A DNA stretch of 64,000 nt from Coprinellus micaceus (GCA_951394405.1 OX596336.1:1178001-1242000); one strand, 5' to 3'; positions 36,272 to 48,160 are shown, numbered from the stretch's first letter. Made by a program: numbers and translations. Notes: generated by a model not told the origin, from the letters alone.

Positions 36272-38484
36272 TTAAGTCTCCCCATATACCACAGTTGGAT
36301 CTTGAGCTGTCCTTAGCCAAGCGGCCCCTTTCGCGGCTGCCGCCCAACCATCAATATCCCCTCTTCCTAAAATTCTTTGCCAATCTTCTTCGATTCGCGC
36401 CTCTTCGTCTGAAGCGGTGGTCAGCACGCCAAAGGACCTATGGATCTAAAGAAAAGGGACGAACCTTCAGCTTCAAGTTCCGCCTCTCCAATGTATCTCA
36501 CCCTGGACGTGGAGCTCTTGATGAAACACCAGCGGTAAGACGATGAGCGAAAATCCCCAAGTAGATGGGGCCTCCACTTGTTCAGGATTTCTTCTGCTCG
36601 GGTCCGGTCACCCGACAGAGGGTGATTGGCTGGAAAGGCCCTGCCTCCTTTGTCACGGCCTATTGAACAAAGGAGGGCGGGGATACCAACCCACTGCCAG
36701 GCGTCGGGTTGTGGTCAGTTCTCAAAGTGCCAGGAATCGCTTGAGCTCGATGCACTCACAACTAAGACACGAGTGTCTCGTCCACGAGGGTCAAAGACCT
36801 CCATCTCTCCCAGAGTTGAGTGGATGGAAGGCTCTCTTGTCAGCCCCGCCTTCCACCGCTGTGCGACTGCATAAAGCATTGGGTCAAACGGAGTTCGAAT
36901 AAGTTTGGTGTCGACGTCGCTTCCCAAGCCAATGAGGGAGGTTCGCCACTGGTCCTGATCATCGTGCTTGACGTAGACGTCCTGAAGATCTCTGACCGAT
37001 GGCAACTTCCTAGCTGGGTCGGTTCTCGAATGAAGGACATCGACGAGCGGGACAGGGTCCATCTGAGACTGAGCCCCATTGACAGGGTATCTAACGGTCA
37101 GAACTCGCAGATTTGGTAGAGGAGGCTTCTTGGCGCGATTGGCATCTGGGACCAGTACACCGAGTTCCGAGCCACCAAGGTACGCGATATCCAGGTGCGT
37201 CAGTCCTGCGCAGTGGTATAAGACCTCCTTGAACCGGTTGGTCTGCGCATGGGTGTGATAGTTCAGGTTGTGCTCTGTGGCGAGGCGTTCGATACCGCAC
37301 CCTGATCGTCGAATGAGCGCCAAGACGGCGCCATAGAGGTCAACGTCAAAGCTACCCCACCAATATATTTCCAATTCCTTCAGTGCGGGCAGGGTGAGGC
37401 ATCGTAGATGAGAAATGAGAGACTCTGTAGGAAGGGCACTATTGAAGCACAGGCTGAGCTTTGTCAACCGTTGAAGCGAAGTCGAAGTCGAGGGAAGCGT
37501 TTCAGTGTTATTCGAGGTATATTTCAGGATGTCGAGGCCTGTCGAAGTCTCCACCAATCGTGGATACGCTTCGCATCGCTGAACAGCGCCTTTGAAGGTC
37601 TCTAGCTGTTCCCAAGGAAGCGCGACGTTGAATACGGTGTCATCATAGTACTCGTTTCGGACGCCCTGGGCCAAACCTAGTGAGTCGAATTCGACATGCC
37701 TGAGGCGCGGTGCATCAGAGAGGAAATCGACCCTGATCGTGCTGAAGGCTGGAGCAACATCGGTTCCTCGCATTTCGAAGACAAACTTTGAGAGCCGGCC
37801 GAGCCTACCTGGCTTCACCCTGGTTGATAGTGCATCCAGAATAGCTCTGGTTGCCCGAAACTCGACGATGTTCCACCGGTGGGATTCCTGAGCGAGGGCA
37901 CGGACCCAGTCCAAGGCCTGACTTTGGAGAGGGATTCTGTCGGAGTCAGGGTCCCTCCAGAAGTGGAACGTGAAGGAGATGGGTAGTTTGCGGGATCGCT
38001 GAAGGTAGTACTGCAGGCCCCTATGCGCGGAGGCGCTATAGTTCGTCAGGTCCGGGACAGCCATGGTGGAGAAATCGATCAAGGGGAGGTTACACCACAA
38101 GGTGGGACAGGTGCATGCTGTCGAGTTCCAACGTTGCGACACCAGGCGGAGTTTTCCGAGCATGAGAGATTGGGAACTGGCATGTTCAACGCTAAGCACT
38201 GTGTACTTGAATATTGAGTGCCAGATTTCTGAGGGTGCGTTTCGGATGGGGGAAAGTACACGCTGGCAGCGCTGGATGGCGTCGAGATATTTCCGACCGC
38301 GTTTAGGGAAAGGGCCTGTGGGCGAATAGGGGACACCGCACGCCTTCTCATATGCGGTTTTCAGCTCCTCGAGGTGCACCCCAAACGCCTGACGCTCTTC
38401 ATCGGAAGGCGGCTGGTTGCAGTTAAGAAGGGCGTCCAGTCGCTGTTCAGTGGCTCGCTCCTTTTTGCGAAAGAGCTGAAGCAT
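36272..38484 (-). CDS. F-box-like LRR protein, intact copy
   Basis: Three coding exons (36760-38484, 36465-36693, 36272-36408) sum to 2091 nt, 696 residues. The N-terminus MLQLFRKKERATEQRLDALL leads into an F-box-like element (PSEIWHSIFKYTVL, then LRLVSQRWNSTACTCPTLW) and then irregular LRRs (LTKLSLCFNSALP, LKELEIYWWGSFDVDL, LTHLDIAYLGG, LPNLRVLTVRYP). The last two exons (GIPALLCSIGRD...EEILNKWRPHLL...YRWCFIKSSTSRVRYIG...W) were found by comparison with the plus-strand paralogue at 55.7 kb; exon 2 is 229 nt in both. Splicing replaces an apparent stop shortly after VLV. A probable 5' UTR intron ends immediately before the ATG in both paralogues. The likely role is a ubiquitin-ligase receptor, by analogy only. 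Confidence 0.8.
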
Positions 38485-38667
38485 CTGCTTCACGGCATCA
38501 GTTACTAGGCTTACTAGTAATACAACTGCGATCGAATGTACTTACCCTCGAGGGCGCCAATGCCAGGGACTCGGGACAGGGTCAATCGATAACGTTTTTT
38601 GAGAGCAAGATGGACACGAGGCAGGTCTTGCGATTCTGCCAGCCTGTCCAGGTAAAAGTACCGTTGT

Positions 38668-38676
38668 GGGCGCCTA
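38668..38676 (-). repeat. Recurrent element (reverse)
   Basis: Upstream of the F-box-like gene. Shares GGGCGCCTAATGGT with the copy at 52363. Confidence 0.7.
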
Positions 38677-38941
38677 ATGGTCGCGAGCAGAGAGAGGAGA
38701 ACATTGTCGAATGATCGCCCGTGTCGTCTTCAACGAGCCGGCCCTCTCTGGTCATTGCTAGAGGACTCATCCTTTCGCGTCAGCGGCTGAAATTCACCCC
38801 GGCAAAAAGTCCACACGTTGGACGACGTTTGAACAGGTGGTGGGGGAGAGAGCAACTTGAACTCGGAGTCGGACACCACTTCAACGTCAGCACCGCCACC
38901 ATATGACGCAGACAAAATCTTGGGCGACATTGCTATAGCAG

Positions 38942-39023
38942 GTCCTTGTCGATTAGTGGTTAAATCATCTCGTTGTGGTTTCCCTGCTCCGAGAAGCCGG
39001 AAGTTCGAATCCTCCCTGGGACA
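38942..39023 (+). tRNA. tRNA-His(GUG) with short intron
   Basis: The sequence folds as GTCCTTG acceptor, GATT/AATC D stem, TCTCG/CGAGA anticodon stem, GTG anticodon in TTGTGG, a 10-base intron after position 37, a GGAAG/CCTCC T stem with TTCGAAT loop, and CTGGGAC plus A. TTTT follows at 39025. One T-T mismatch in the acceptor and one A-C in the T stem make it weaker than the other two tRNAs, so it may be decaying or a pseudo-tRNA. Confidence 0.6.
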
Positions 39024-39264
39024 CCTTTTGCACCGGGCGAGTGCCTTTTCCCCTACAAGTCCAGCCTTCGAAGTTCGAAGTTCGGAGGCCGCGCCGCATT
39101 TCTTTTCTTCTTTTGGTTCCCTTCCCTCACGCGGCAGCCACAGTCGGACGGCTAGGGCATATGAGGAACGGATATTGAAGTTTGAACTCATAGTCTAAGT
39201 GTTTTGCGAATACCAGGGGCATAAAGTGGGCTAGCCGCTACTAGCCGCCCTAACAGCTGCGCCT

Positions 39265-40490
39265 TCAAAAGGCGGAACTTTTCTTCTTCTTGCCCTTCGC
39301 TGATACTGGAGCTTGAAGGCCGTCGGGGGTTGGAGACTTTCGGGAGGTGTTAGCGTTAAATCAGGGATGCAGCAGAAGGCTCACTTCACTGTCCTTCCCT
39401 CCCATAACTCTAGCCTTCTCCTGCTCGAGAATCGCCAGCTTCTGCCGCTGCTCCTCCAATGCCTCTTCGAGCTCCTTCGCCAGCCTCTTGCGTTCTTCTT
39501 CTTCCTTCAGTACAGCCTGTGTCTCGGCCAGCCTTTTAGCCGCCTCGGCTTCCTTCTCAGCCAGTTTCTTGGCCTCTTCAGCCTCCTTGACTTTAGCGTC
39601 GAGCATTTTTCTCTTCTGCTCCTTTGTGGGGTACATCTCCATCTCTTTCTTACGCATGACCTCTAGCTCACCAGAGAAGACGCGTTCAATCTCCTGCATG
39701 ATCTCGTCAGGTCGCATAGCGATGCAGTTGCGACGCTGCGATCGGAGGTATTTCTCTCGAATACCGTGGAGGAGGAGGGTCTTCTCCATCCCGAGTTGCT
39801 CTGCTCCAGCGAGACCGATAGGTATGTCGCGTAGGATGAGGTCCATATATGCTCCCGTCAGCCCGACAGGAATAGTGAGGGCCTCGGCGAGGCGGATCTT
39901 CTCGGACAGATTAGGCAGGTCCTTGACCTCCTTCATCGTTCTCTTCCTGAGGTCTCCAAAACGCCATTTGGTGGCGAGCACGAGAACGGACATCCATTGT
40001 TCCTGGTTGAAGCTCGGAAGGGCCTCCAGATCCCTATCGGCGGCATACGACGTGAATCCAGGCACTTACTATAGAAAATATAGAGTGTAGGATGAACCTG
40101 GGATAAAGGACCTTTAAAAAAGTCTGGAAGTCACCGACACTGACATTCTCGAGCTTGACAGCATCGAGATGCGGATCATCGAGGCCATACTCCTGACCGA
40201 GCTTACTTTCCAAGTCAAAGAGGGTGGAGAAGTGGTCCGAATCCTCGACGAAGCGATACTTCGGGACCTGGAAGAGGCGTCCCTCGACCTGATTCGTTTG
40301 CTTCGCTCAGTAAACCGTGGCGCCACAACGGAATGTGAGAGCGACTCGCCCTGAAAGTAACGAAGTCCCAATAATGCTCGGCATCGAAATCAATCGCATC
40401 AGGAGGCGAAGGAGGGATGGTTGTCGCAGTCATATCAGAAAGCGTGGGGCTTGGAAAGCAGTCGCTCAGAATTTCAGGAGAGGAGGACAT
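39265..40490 (-). CDS. BTB/POZ-domain protein with coiled coil (BTB-4)
   Basis: Exon 1 (ATG at 40490) encodes MSSSPEILSDCFPSPTLSD and then HYWDFVTFR. The next donor appears to be GC (AGG|GCGAGT). Exon 2 has VEGRLFQVPKYRFVEDSDHF to FLKVLYPR. The next intron most plausibly ends at GATAG, giving DLEALPSFNQEQWMSVLVL. The helical repeat is followed by about 80 residues of strong charged coiled coil (KEAEEAKKLAEKEAEAAK...). A last small exon, reached by splicing from GGKDSE, encodes SPTPDGLQAPVSAKG, a KKKK run and SSAF, with TGA at 39265-39267. Its BTB core resembles BTB-5 at 58.3 kb more than its neighbours (GL..xHxxAV.L...DFQ.FLKVLYPR). Confidence 0.8.
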
Positions 40491-40716
40491 GAAGGGAGTA
40501 ACCGGGTCAGGGGCAAATGGCGTGCCTGAGCACAGCGCGCTTTATGGCGAGCAGAAAAGAAGCACAGCGCCGGTCGCGAGGATAGGACACCTGCTAATCA
40601 CGAAGAGAAGGTGAGCTGACCATCTAGGACGTAATCCAATAGATATTAACAAAGCCTGTCCAAGGGAAAAAATAAGACGACGAATAAGGATACACTCTAA
40701 AAGAGAATGGGACAGT

Positions 40717-42571
40717 TCACTGTGACATTGCAACAGCGCAATTGAAGTTATAAACCCCCGGTCGGCTCTCATACCTGTACCCAACAGGTGTGCAGTCCGC
40801 CGTGACAGTCCCATCACGAATGATCACTCCCCTCATGCCACCGTCCGCGACAGAATCAGCGGAGAGCCTCGTCATACCCGCAGGGACGTCGAAGGTGACC
40901 TTCCGGGTGGGTGTGGTGTAGATTTCGACCTTGGCAGGGGCTGTCGTAAAAACTACAACCCAGATCTTGTCGTCGGTCTTGAGAGAAGAGTCGGTCAGTG
41001 AGGGGGGTGAGGTTGGCAAGTGAAGTGAGGCTGCACGCACGATTTGCCAATTATCAGGCCTCGGTACCCTATCACCGGAACTCGCATTCTTCGAGTGAGG
41101 CCGTGCCCACAAGAAAATCTGGTCCTTCTTGATAGGCGGGTACGCTCCTTTTTTGAACGCCGCTGTGAAATAGGAGTTCAAGGCAAGCCATGCTTCGTGC
41201 GGGTATCCATCGACCCATGCTTGGGAGTTGGGTTGGGCCCCCTTAATTGGCCCAATGTAATGGGATTCACCGTAGTCTAAAGATCGAAGGGTTGGTACAC
41301 GCCAATAGCGAGAGCATGCGGCACCCACCGTTCCACGAAATGACTTGAACGATGTCGACCTTGTCGCGCATTGCGATTAGCTGTTGCCAACGTCGAACGA
41401 AGAGGTGATCGTCCCCTCGGTAGATCCACTGTTTACAAATTCAGAAATATACTCGAGCCATAGAGGGATCCGACGAACGTTCTTGTTCCAAGTATCAGGG
41501 CCGTAATGCGTGAAGAACCAGGGAGAGACGGCCGCCATGAACGTCTGGCCCCCAGATAGGTTGGCAAGGTAGGCGTTGTCACCGTCGAGCCTCGCGTTTA
41601 CCAAGTCCTGCCTCGAGGTCCCGGCATTCAACTGGAGAGGCCAACCTCCGTTCCACTACATCGGCGTAAGTGAGTTTTGCGCACCAGGTAATTGACAGTG
41701 GACTGACGTTAAAGGCACCATCTATAGCTGAAATCCCACCATAGCGAGCGGGATCGATAAAGAACGACGGAATCAAGTATGCCTGGAGGCACATCAGCAG
41801 GGTTCACAGACCAGCACCACTTGGACCTACAGGAGTGATTGCGTTGAGCTCCCTCTTGACATAAGCCCACCCGTTCTCCATAGTTCCTTGTCCGTAGGTG
41901 CAGTTCTCGCCGGCGAATGTAGAAATCGTCGCACCCCCAGTCCGAGGGTGCTTGAACATACGAGCGTCCTTCGCGTGGTCCTGGTAGTAGGCCTTGAGGT
42001 ATTGGATATCCTCAGCGGAGTTACCAGGGATGGACGACATGTCGAAGCTGAAGATGAAGTAAAACTTGGTGGATGCTGGGAGCTGGGACGCCGCCTTGAA
42101 GCAGTCGGCAACGCGGTCGCGTTGCCAGTCTTCGCGACCAACGTTAAGCACGAAGCCGTCACTGGGATGTCATTAGAGATGCCCTTCAGAAGGGTGAATG
42201 CAATCTCACATCAAGTACGAGGCGGCGAGCTTGATGTCGTCAAGCCAGTCATCGACGCTGTATGGCTTGAGAGGGATTAGGCTAACCCCCAAGCACAAGC
42301 AGGGCAACATACGTAGGTATTCCCGACCATAAAGCTGCAGTAGGCGTCAGAGGGTTGCCGAATGGGAGGTCGAGGACACGTACTGCACGAAGACATGTCG
42401 AGCCTGCGTGGAGGTTATCGCAACGGCCTGGGTAGCGTCTTCCTGGGGCACTTCATCCACAGTCTGCAGTTCCTCCTCGCCGTGAAATATCTCCGGTGCT
42501 TCGTCGTGCATATCGACCTCCGACTTGCTCTCTTCCCTGACGATGCTGAGTACTCTGTCGAAGAAGTTCAT
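40717..42571 (-). CDS. Glycoside hydrolase family 71, alpha-1,3-glucanase
   Basis: Endo-hydrolase of alpha-1,3-glucan (mutan), a fungal cell-wall polymer. Joining exons gives the family order: ARHVFVQFMVGNTYSVDDW, DGFVLNVGREDWQRDRV, KFYFIFSFDMSSIPG, ISTFAGENCTYGQG, PSFFIDPARYG, FMAAVSPWFFTHYGPDTW, VDIVQVISWNDYGESHYIG and WVDGYPHEAWLALNSYF. The C-terminal beta-domain ends in FNCAVAMSQ at 40717. About seven short introns. The ATG at 42571 gives MNFFDRVLSIVREESKSEV, with no signal peptide. An upstream exon reading AKAKAFQLKE would join in phase but has no ATG, so the true N-terminus is unsettled. No carbohydrate-binding module seen. Confidence 0.9.
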
Positions 42572-43264
42572 CTGGGTGAGTGGTGGGTCAGAAAGGAGGG
42601 ATCGCCACGTACCTCTTTCAGCTGGAACGCCTTGGCTTTAGCACCTAATGCGAGTGGGGGCTATGGCCACTAGGCACAGGGCGTTTCGGTTATGGTGATG
42701 TCGCGTCGCGCGGGTCGTTCTTGTTCGACAACAAGAATGTCAAACCTCAAGCTAACTCGGGGGTGGTGCTGGCCGATTTGGAGCGGTTGGATTCAGGTTA
42801 AGAACCTATATCTCTCTTGATCGTATTCCAGGGCTATGCACGTAATCGCCGAACATAATGCCAGCGCATCATGCCGATCCTAGATGAGCGCTTGGCAGTG
42901 ACAGGGCTTCAAGATATGGATGCGAGTGTACTTGGATTGCAGTTCAACTGAAACGAGTTGTATGCGAATGCCGAAGGAGGGTTCGGGGCATTGGACCTTG
43001 TTGTCTCAGATCTCGGGCTGTGGCAAAGATGATGGTCTTGAATCAAGCTTGGGAATACGCGGGAACAGCCTCAATTTGGCTTTCATTATACAGAGGGTCC
43101 CCAGCAACTCCGGATGACCGACGCCGCCTACGTCTTGAATGGTATCGTTAGCGGTGCTATTAGATTGGCCCTTGTTCTTAATACATGTCAAGCCGAGTAC
43201 GTCATATGAAAACAATAGAAACCAGAAGCGCCCATTATGGGCGCCTATTTTGGTGAGTAATGAA
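42572..43264. other. Intergenic region with palindromic element pair
   Basis: About 690 bases, possibly including the true first exons of the GH71 gene. It contains the near-perfect palindrome at 43226-43247. No other gene is supported. Confidence 0.45.
43226..43247. repeat. Palindrome made of two opposed element copies
   Basis: AAGCGCCCAT is followed by TATGGGCGCCTA, giving 8-base arms around a single centre base. It lies just downstream of the DUF7330-like gene stop codon. Confidence 0.75.
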
Positions 43265-45070
43265 TCAAAGCAGCAGCATAGCCTGGGCGTTCGAAGTTTC
43301 CAAGACGACCTGGGACTTCCCTGGGTCCGACCCTCCCCCGCCCCTCCTCGGAACCCATTCTACATTCCCATTCAACCTTCCATTCGCGATCGAGTGCGTG
43401 TACACCTTCCGCGTCCTCCCCTTCCCACTCGGGTCAGAAGGATTCTCCTCCCGCACCTCCACTTGAGGGCTGCTGTTCGATGTCTTGACCTCAAAGGATC
43501 CCTGGTACGCAGCGTGTAACTGGGCTTTGGCAGGCCCGTTCTGCGTGGTCCCACGGAAGATGAGCGTGGAGTCGGCCGGCTGATGCCAGAAATGAGTCTG
43601 GAGACGGTTGTTGGAGGTCTTTGCGTCAACGTAGTACGTGGGTTGGGTACTGCTAGGGTCGTCTGGGCCTTTATGTGTAACCCTCGAACCGGCGTATAGC
43701 TCGACATTTGCTTCCAGGGGTCTGTTGGTAGTTGAATGCGGGAAGGCCAATGTGCTAGAGAAGTGTCTCACCCATTAGCTGTTACAATGCTCAGCCGGGA
43801 TGGATCTGGGAGGTGATACCCATTCACCATCTTCACAAACACCATGACAGGACCGTTACTTGTGGAGATATCGAGTGACTTGGTGGTGTTGAACGCCCCC
43901 GAGATCCCAGCGTTTGATGTCTCGATACGCCCTTCTTCGACAGACAGCGACTAGATATCACGTTAGTTCGCGTTCAACAACGCTATGAAGTGTCGAGGGG
44001 TTGGGGGCTTACCGTAGCGGAGATAGGACCGTTACTCCCATGAAGGTGGAGCTTGGCGAACTTCACTTGGTCCGCGACACCGTGTACCCGATGCAATGTG
44101 TTCTGTACATCTGTTTCGAGGCTCTTCACGATGAGGGGCGCCTGGGGCTGGCGTCTGTCCCACTCAGGGAGCACAATCAAGGTCTCGAAGAACACTTGAT
44201 CGCCTGGGTAGCTCCGACTAGAGTATTTGGGGGTCTACCACAATATTGTCAACCTCACTTAGAATGATTTCCGAAGGAGGAACACCCAAGACTCACAAAG
44301 ATGCCAACCCCTTCCTCCCCTTTCTTTCTAGAAATCCGGCACACCTTTACCGCGTCCTTCATCCTCTGACTATAGTACTTCGCAGTAACTACCACGGATA
44401 CGGAGTCGTCAGCCTGTGTCGCTGACGTCAAGATATCCACGCTGCCTGACGAATGCGCGCCTCTTGAGAGTAGATACAGCGATTCCGCGGAAACGGGGAG
44501 CGTAAACTTGGCGTTCATGGCGAAGGGATATCCGTACTCCGCCACTGTATGATTTCGATTCGCATCGGGGCGGAGGGTGTATTGGGTTTCCCATTCTGAA
44601 TGGTCTATGCACCGACCTGTTTCCAGCCCAGGCGGTACAGGATACGATTCAGGGAAATTCTGAGTGAAGGACGGGTTAATAGACGTTCCCCTTCCCCCCA
44701 TAGCACCAAAGTGAGAACTCACATGATGCCTCATCCCATCCCACCTCAAATTCCACACCCAACTCCTCAAAAACATTGCAAAAAGCATGTATATCCCCAC
44801 CGCGACAAATAGGGCCTTCCCAAACCGCTTCCAAGTCGGCTCGCCGCGAACCACGACCGCATATCCCGAGACATTTCCTCCCTCATTCGCAATCGGTGGC
44901 GACAACAGTGGTTGGCGATCCTCCCCGAGGGTGGGGACGTGGTAGGTGCCGTGCTGGGCACCATATGGAGGCGGTTCGTCCGCCGGGTGAGTGTTTTGGC
45001 TCGTCGTCGAGTTGCCTGCTGCGGGTGCCTTCTTCGACTGGATTGACTCGTAACTGTCGATAACCACCAT
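43265..45070 (-). CDS. Single-TM protein with DUF7330/adhesin-like beta domain
   Basis: The ATG at 45070 begins MVVIDSYESIQSKKAPAAGN. The cytosolic N-terminus has a PPPY motif (33-36) and an acidic dileucine-type sequence (DRQPLL). One TM follows (ALFVAVGIYMLFAMFL). The large C-terminal part, over about five further exons, is a repetitive beta-rich region (SVDILTSAT, VKFAKLHLHGSNGPIS, RIETSNAGISG, LDISTSNGPVMV, KAQLHAAYQGSFEVKTSN), as in the basidiomycete DUF7330 group and DUF4097-like putative adhesins. It ends SNAQAMLLL at 43265. The predicted topology is type II with the beta domain outside. Function unknown. Confidence 0.78.
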
Positions 45071-45536
45071 TGTTTCGCCTTGTCTCCCTCTTCGTCGGGT
45101 TCTTCACAATGTTGAGTGTAATGGCACTGAGTTTGCCAGGTTTTACGCGACACGCGACCTGAAGTGAGGGTGGGCGCGCTTTTCACGACTGATAACGACG
45201 AAAAGTGGCTGGGTGGGGAGATTAGGCGCGACTGCGGATGGGAGGTCAGCGCGTCCGTTATGCGGGGAGAGCACAAGTGAGAAGAATCCCAATGGTTCCA
45301 GGATCCCGTGTCAAGCGCAGCCATATGTCTGAATCAGCGCACGGTCCATTGCTCCACATGGGGGTTCGGGGAATATGGAGGCTATAAATAGTAATCTGAG
45401 GATAAGCGCCCAACTCGATCAAGCATGCGCAGTTCGAGCAAAGCAACGTGATGTGCCAAAATGGTGGCCGCAGAGCCAGAGGGGGTAGGAGAGAGGTCGT
45501 GAAATCAATTGAACGCAGTCTACGGAACCAAACCGA
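45071..45536. other. Intergenic region
   Basis: About 465 bases between the DUF7330-like start and the KRI1 stop, both minus. It holds a GGCTATAAATA TATA-like sequence near 45381 and an element copy at 45403-45411. Confidence 0.5.
45403..45411 (+). repeat. Recurrent element TAAGCGCCC
   Basis: Spacer between KRI1 and the DUF7330-like gene. Confidence 0.65.
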
Positions 45537-48160
45537 CTACGACTCCTCCGCAGCGCCCTCCGTCTTCTTATGCCGTCTACGCCTCTTCTTGCGCTTGGCG
45601 CCCTCGTCTACGCCAGCTCCAGACTCGGCCGCAGGCCCAGGTGCTGCCTCCTTCTCATTGTTCTCAGTGTCGTCTCTCTTCCTCTTCGCCTTTGTTGACG
45701 ACTCCGCAGGTGCTGGTGCATCAACTTCCACATCAACTTCCATAGCGCCCTCACCACCTTCCCCGTCCTCACCGTCAACCGCCTTCGCCTTCATCCTCTC
45801 CTTCTTACCCATCCTCTTCTTCTTCGGCTTCTCGTTCCCTCCATCCTCACCTTCGACAACACCGCCGCTGGGGTCATAGTAGCCAAACGCCCGCTGCTTC
45901 TTCTTCAAAGACTCCTTGAGATCCTTCAGTTTATCCTGCTGGCGCTTGTCCCACTTGCTCCGATCGCCTTTTTCTTGACGGTAAGGAGCGTACTTCTTGA
46001 TGGACATATACTCGTTGAGGTCTTTATCGTCGGCCATGAGGATTTCGACAGGGTCCAGAGAGTAGTTTTGTTTGCCAACTGGCACGTAATTAAATCGCGT
46101 AGGCATGTCGCCGACCTGGATAGCAATCGAAAAAAAAAAGGTTAGACTCTGGGATGATAGAAATGTCAAGAAGTGCACGCACCATGTCGTTGAAGTCAAG
46201 CTCGTACAAACTATTCATGTACTCCTTCCACTTCCTCTTTCTCATCTCCTCCGTCCCGTCCCATTCCTCATCGTCCCCAAATTTTAGTTCTCCCAGCCTG
46301 TCCGCGTCCATAGCATCCACATCCACACCCATATCATCGTCCTCGCCACCCTTTTTCTTCTTCTTCTTTTTCTCTTTCTTCTTGTCCTTTTTACTCTTTT
46401 TCGACACAAGCACTGCGTCGTCATCCGACATGGGTATATCGCCGAGGTCAATATCATCGTCCCAAATCGGCTTCCCGTTCTCGTCAAACCGCATATTCGG
46501 GTCCTCCACCTCGTCGCCACCCTCTACATCGTCACCCTCCACAGCGAACAGTGTCTGCAACTGCTGGTCATGCTTCTCCGGGTCCCAGTCTCCTTCGAGG
46601 TCCAACTCCTGCAGCGCGTCATCCAAGTCACCATCTTCGCCGTTCTTCTTCGAGCCCTTCAACAGCCCACTCTCCATCCCAATCATCTCCAACTTCCTCT
46701 TGATCTCCTTCATCTTTAACACCTTTAACCTCTTCACCTCCTCCCTCTTCTTCGACATCTCCTCCTCCTTCCTCGCCTTCCTCCTCTCCCTCGCCGCCTT
46801 TCTGGGGTTCTCTTCTCGTCGGATCGTGCTCTCAATTTGACGGGGGAAAGAAGGGATGCTGTCCGCTCCGGGTTCTTCAAAGCGGTGATTGTAGGAAACC
46901 TCAAACACCGAGGCGAGAGATTCGAAGGACGCGTCGGAAAGGAGTCCCTCGTCCTCGTCTCCTTGGCGGTCAGCTTCGTCCTCCGACGATTCGGATGCGG
47001 AAACGCTTATCTTTTCCTTCTCCTTCCCCTTCTTTTTGCCATCGCCTGTGATTTCGTGGTATGTAGGGACGCGCTTTTCTGATTTGTCAACCCAGCCTCG
47101 GTTCAGGATATAGCTGTGGATGTAGTCAAAAAGGCGAGGCGCGGTAATGGAAGGCACAGCACGTACTTTAACAGGAACTCCTGGTCCTCATCCTCCTTCC
47201 TCTTCCTCGCTTTCCCCTTATCCCTCTTCTTCTTGTCCTTCTTCTCTTTCTTCTTCCTAGCCTTCTCTTTCCCCCCATCTTCTTCATCATCCCCTTGCGA
47301 GCCTTCCTCTTCCTCCTCCTCTTCCTCCTCTACTCTGGGCTCAATCTGAATGATATCCTTCAGGTCACCTCCGACATGCTTTTCGAGGAACGTCTTGTAT
47401 TCCTCCTCTTCGAGCTCGACCTCGTCTCGGGTCTTTTCTCGAGGGACAAGGAAGTCATCGTCGTCGTCTCCAACGGCGGTTTCGAAGGCCTTGATGGTTT
47501 CGAAACGGAGAGTTTCTTGCTCCTGGACGTGGGTAGGGCCGGCGGGTTCGGGAGAAGGACTACGAGAGCCATGGAGAACAGCATCGAGATTTTGTTGGCG
47601 GAGAGTGACAGGTTTTGACTACAAAATAGAGTTAGTATCTGCATGATCCCAGTTGGAATGCAACACACCTTATCCTTCTTCTGCTTCTTGACAGGCGCCG
47701 TCGCGGTCGACACTCTCTGCGTCTCCTCTGGATTCCTCCCTCAGAACTTTGAACACCATCGTTATAGACCGATACTCACCTCCGAAGATGTTCTTCCCCG
47801 AATCATAAATGGCGGGATCCTTCTTCCTAATCCTCGCAAGCGTCCTCAGGATGGCAGCGTCAACCGCCGGCGTCAACTCCTCGCCTTCCTCATCTTCGCT
47901 CTCCGCACTCTCCGAGTCCGTGCTCTCCTCCAAATCTCCTTCTTCAAAGTCAGAGCCATACTTGGCCTTCACTACAAGCTTTGAATCAGTATCAGCATTT
48001 GCGAAAACATCGCCCACAGGAGTGTAGAGGCAAAGATGAGGGTAGACGTACGTTGGTCTAACTCCTCGCGCTCCTTTCGATGCTCGAACGCTTTGGCGTA
48101 GTGCTCGTTAATGGTGAGCTGCACATTTTGGTCGTCCTCGCTTTCGGAGCCCGAGAACAT
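45537..48160 (-). CDS. KRI1: Ribosome biogenesis protein Kri1
   Basis: Nucleolar factor that works with Krr1 in 40S subunit assembly. The ATG at 48160 begins MFSGSESEDDQNVQLTINEHY; the longer frame upstream opens only with GTG. Exons continue through the Kri1 N-region (LKAKYGSDFEEG, AILRTLARIRKKDPAIYD), long acidic and lysine-rich stretches, the central signature RGWVDKSEKRVPTYHEI, YNHRFEEPGADSIPSFPRQ and IESTIRREENPRKAARERRK. The C-terminal domain has LYELDFNDM then VGDMPTRFNYVPVGKQNYSL. The tail is highly basic (KRKKRRRRHKKTEGAAEES). About five introns. Low-complexity acidic and basic codons produce long antisense frames that are not genes. Confidence 0.92.

Larger units (their letters stand above)
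38485..39264. other. Intergenic region around tRNA-His
   Basis: No protein-coding gene is supported apart from the tRNA. It contains the probable 5' leader and intron of the F-box-like gene and an element copy at 38668-38676. Confidence 0.5.

Noticed and set aside
36259..36546. 95-residue plus-strand frame MKRCIKSPH...
   Set aside because: It is opposite the recovered C-terminal exons of the F-box-like gene.
46154..46840. 228-residue plus-strand Ser/Phe-rich frame
   Set aside because: It is the complement of acidic and lysine-rich low-complexity codons in KRI1.
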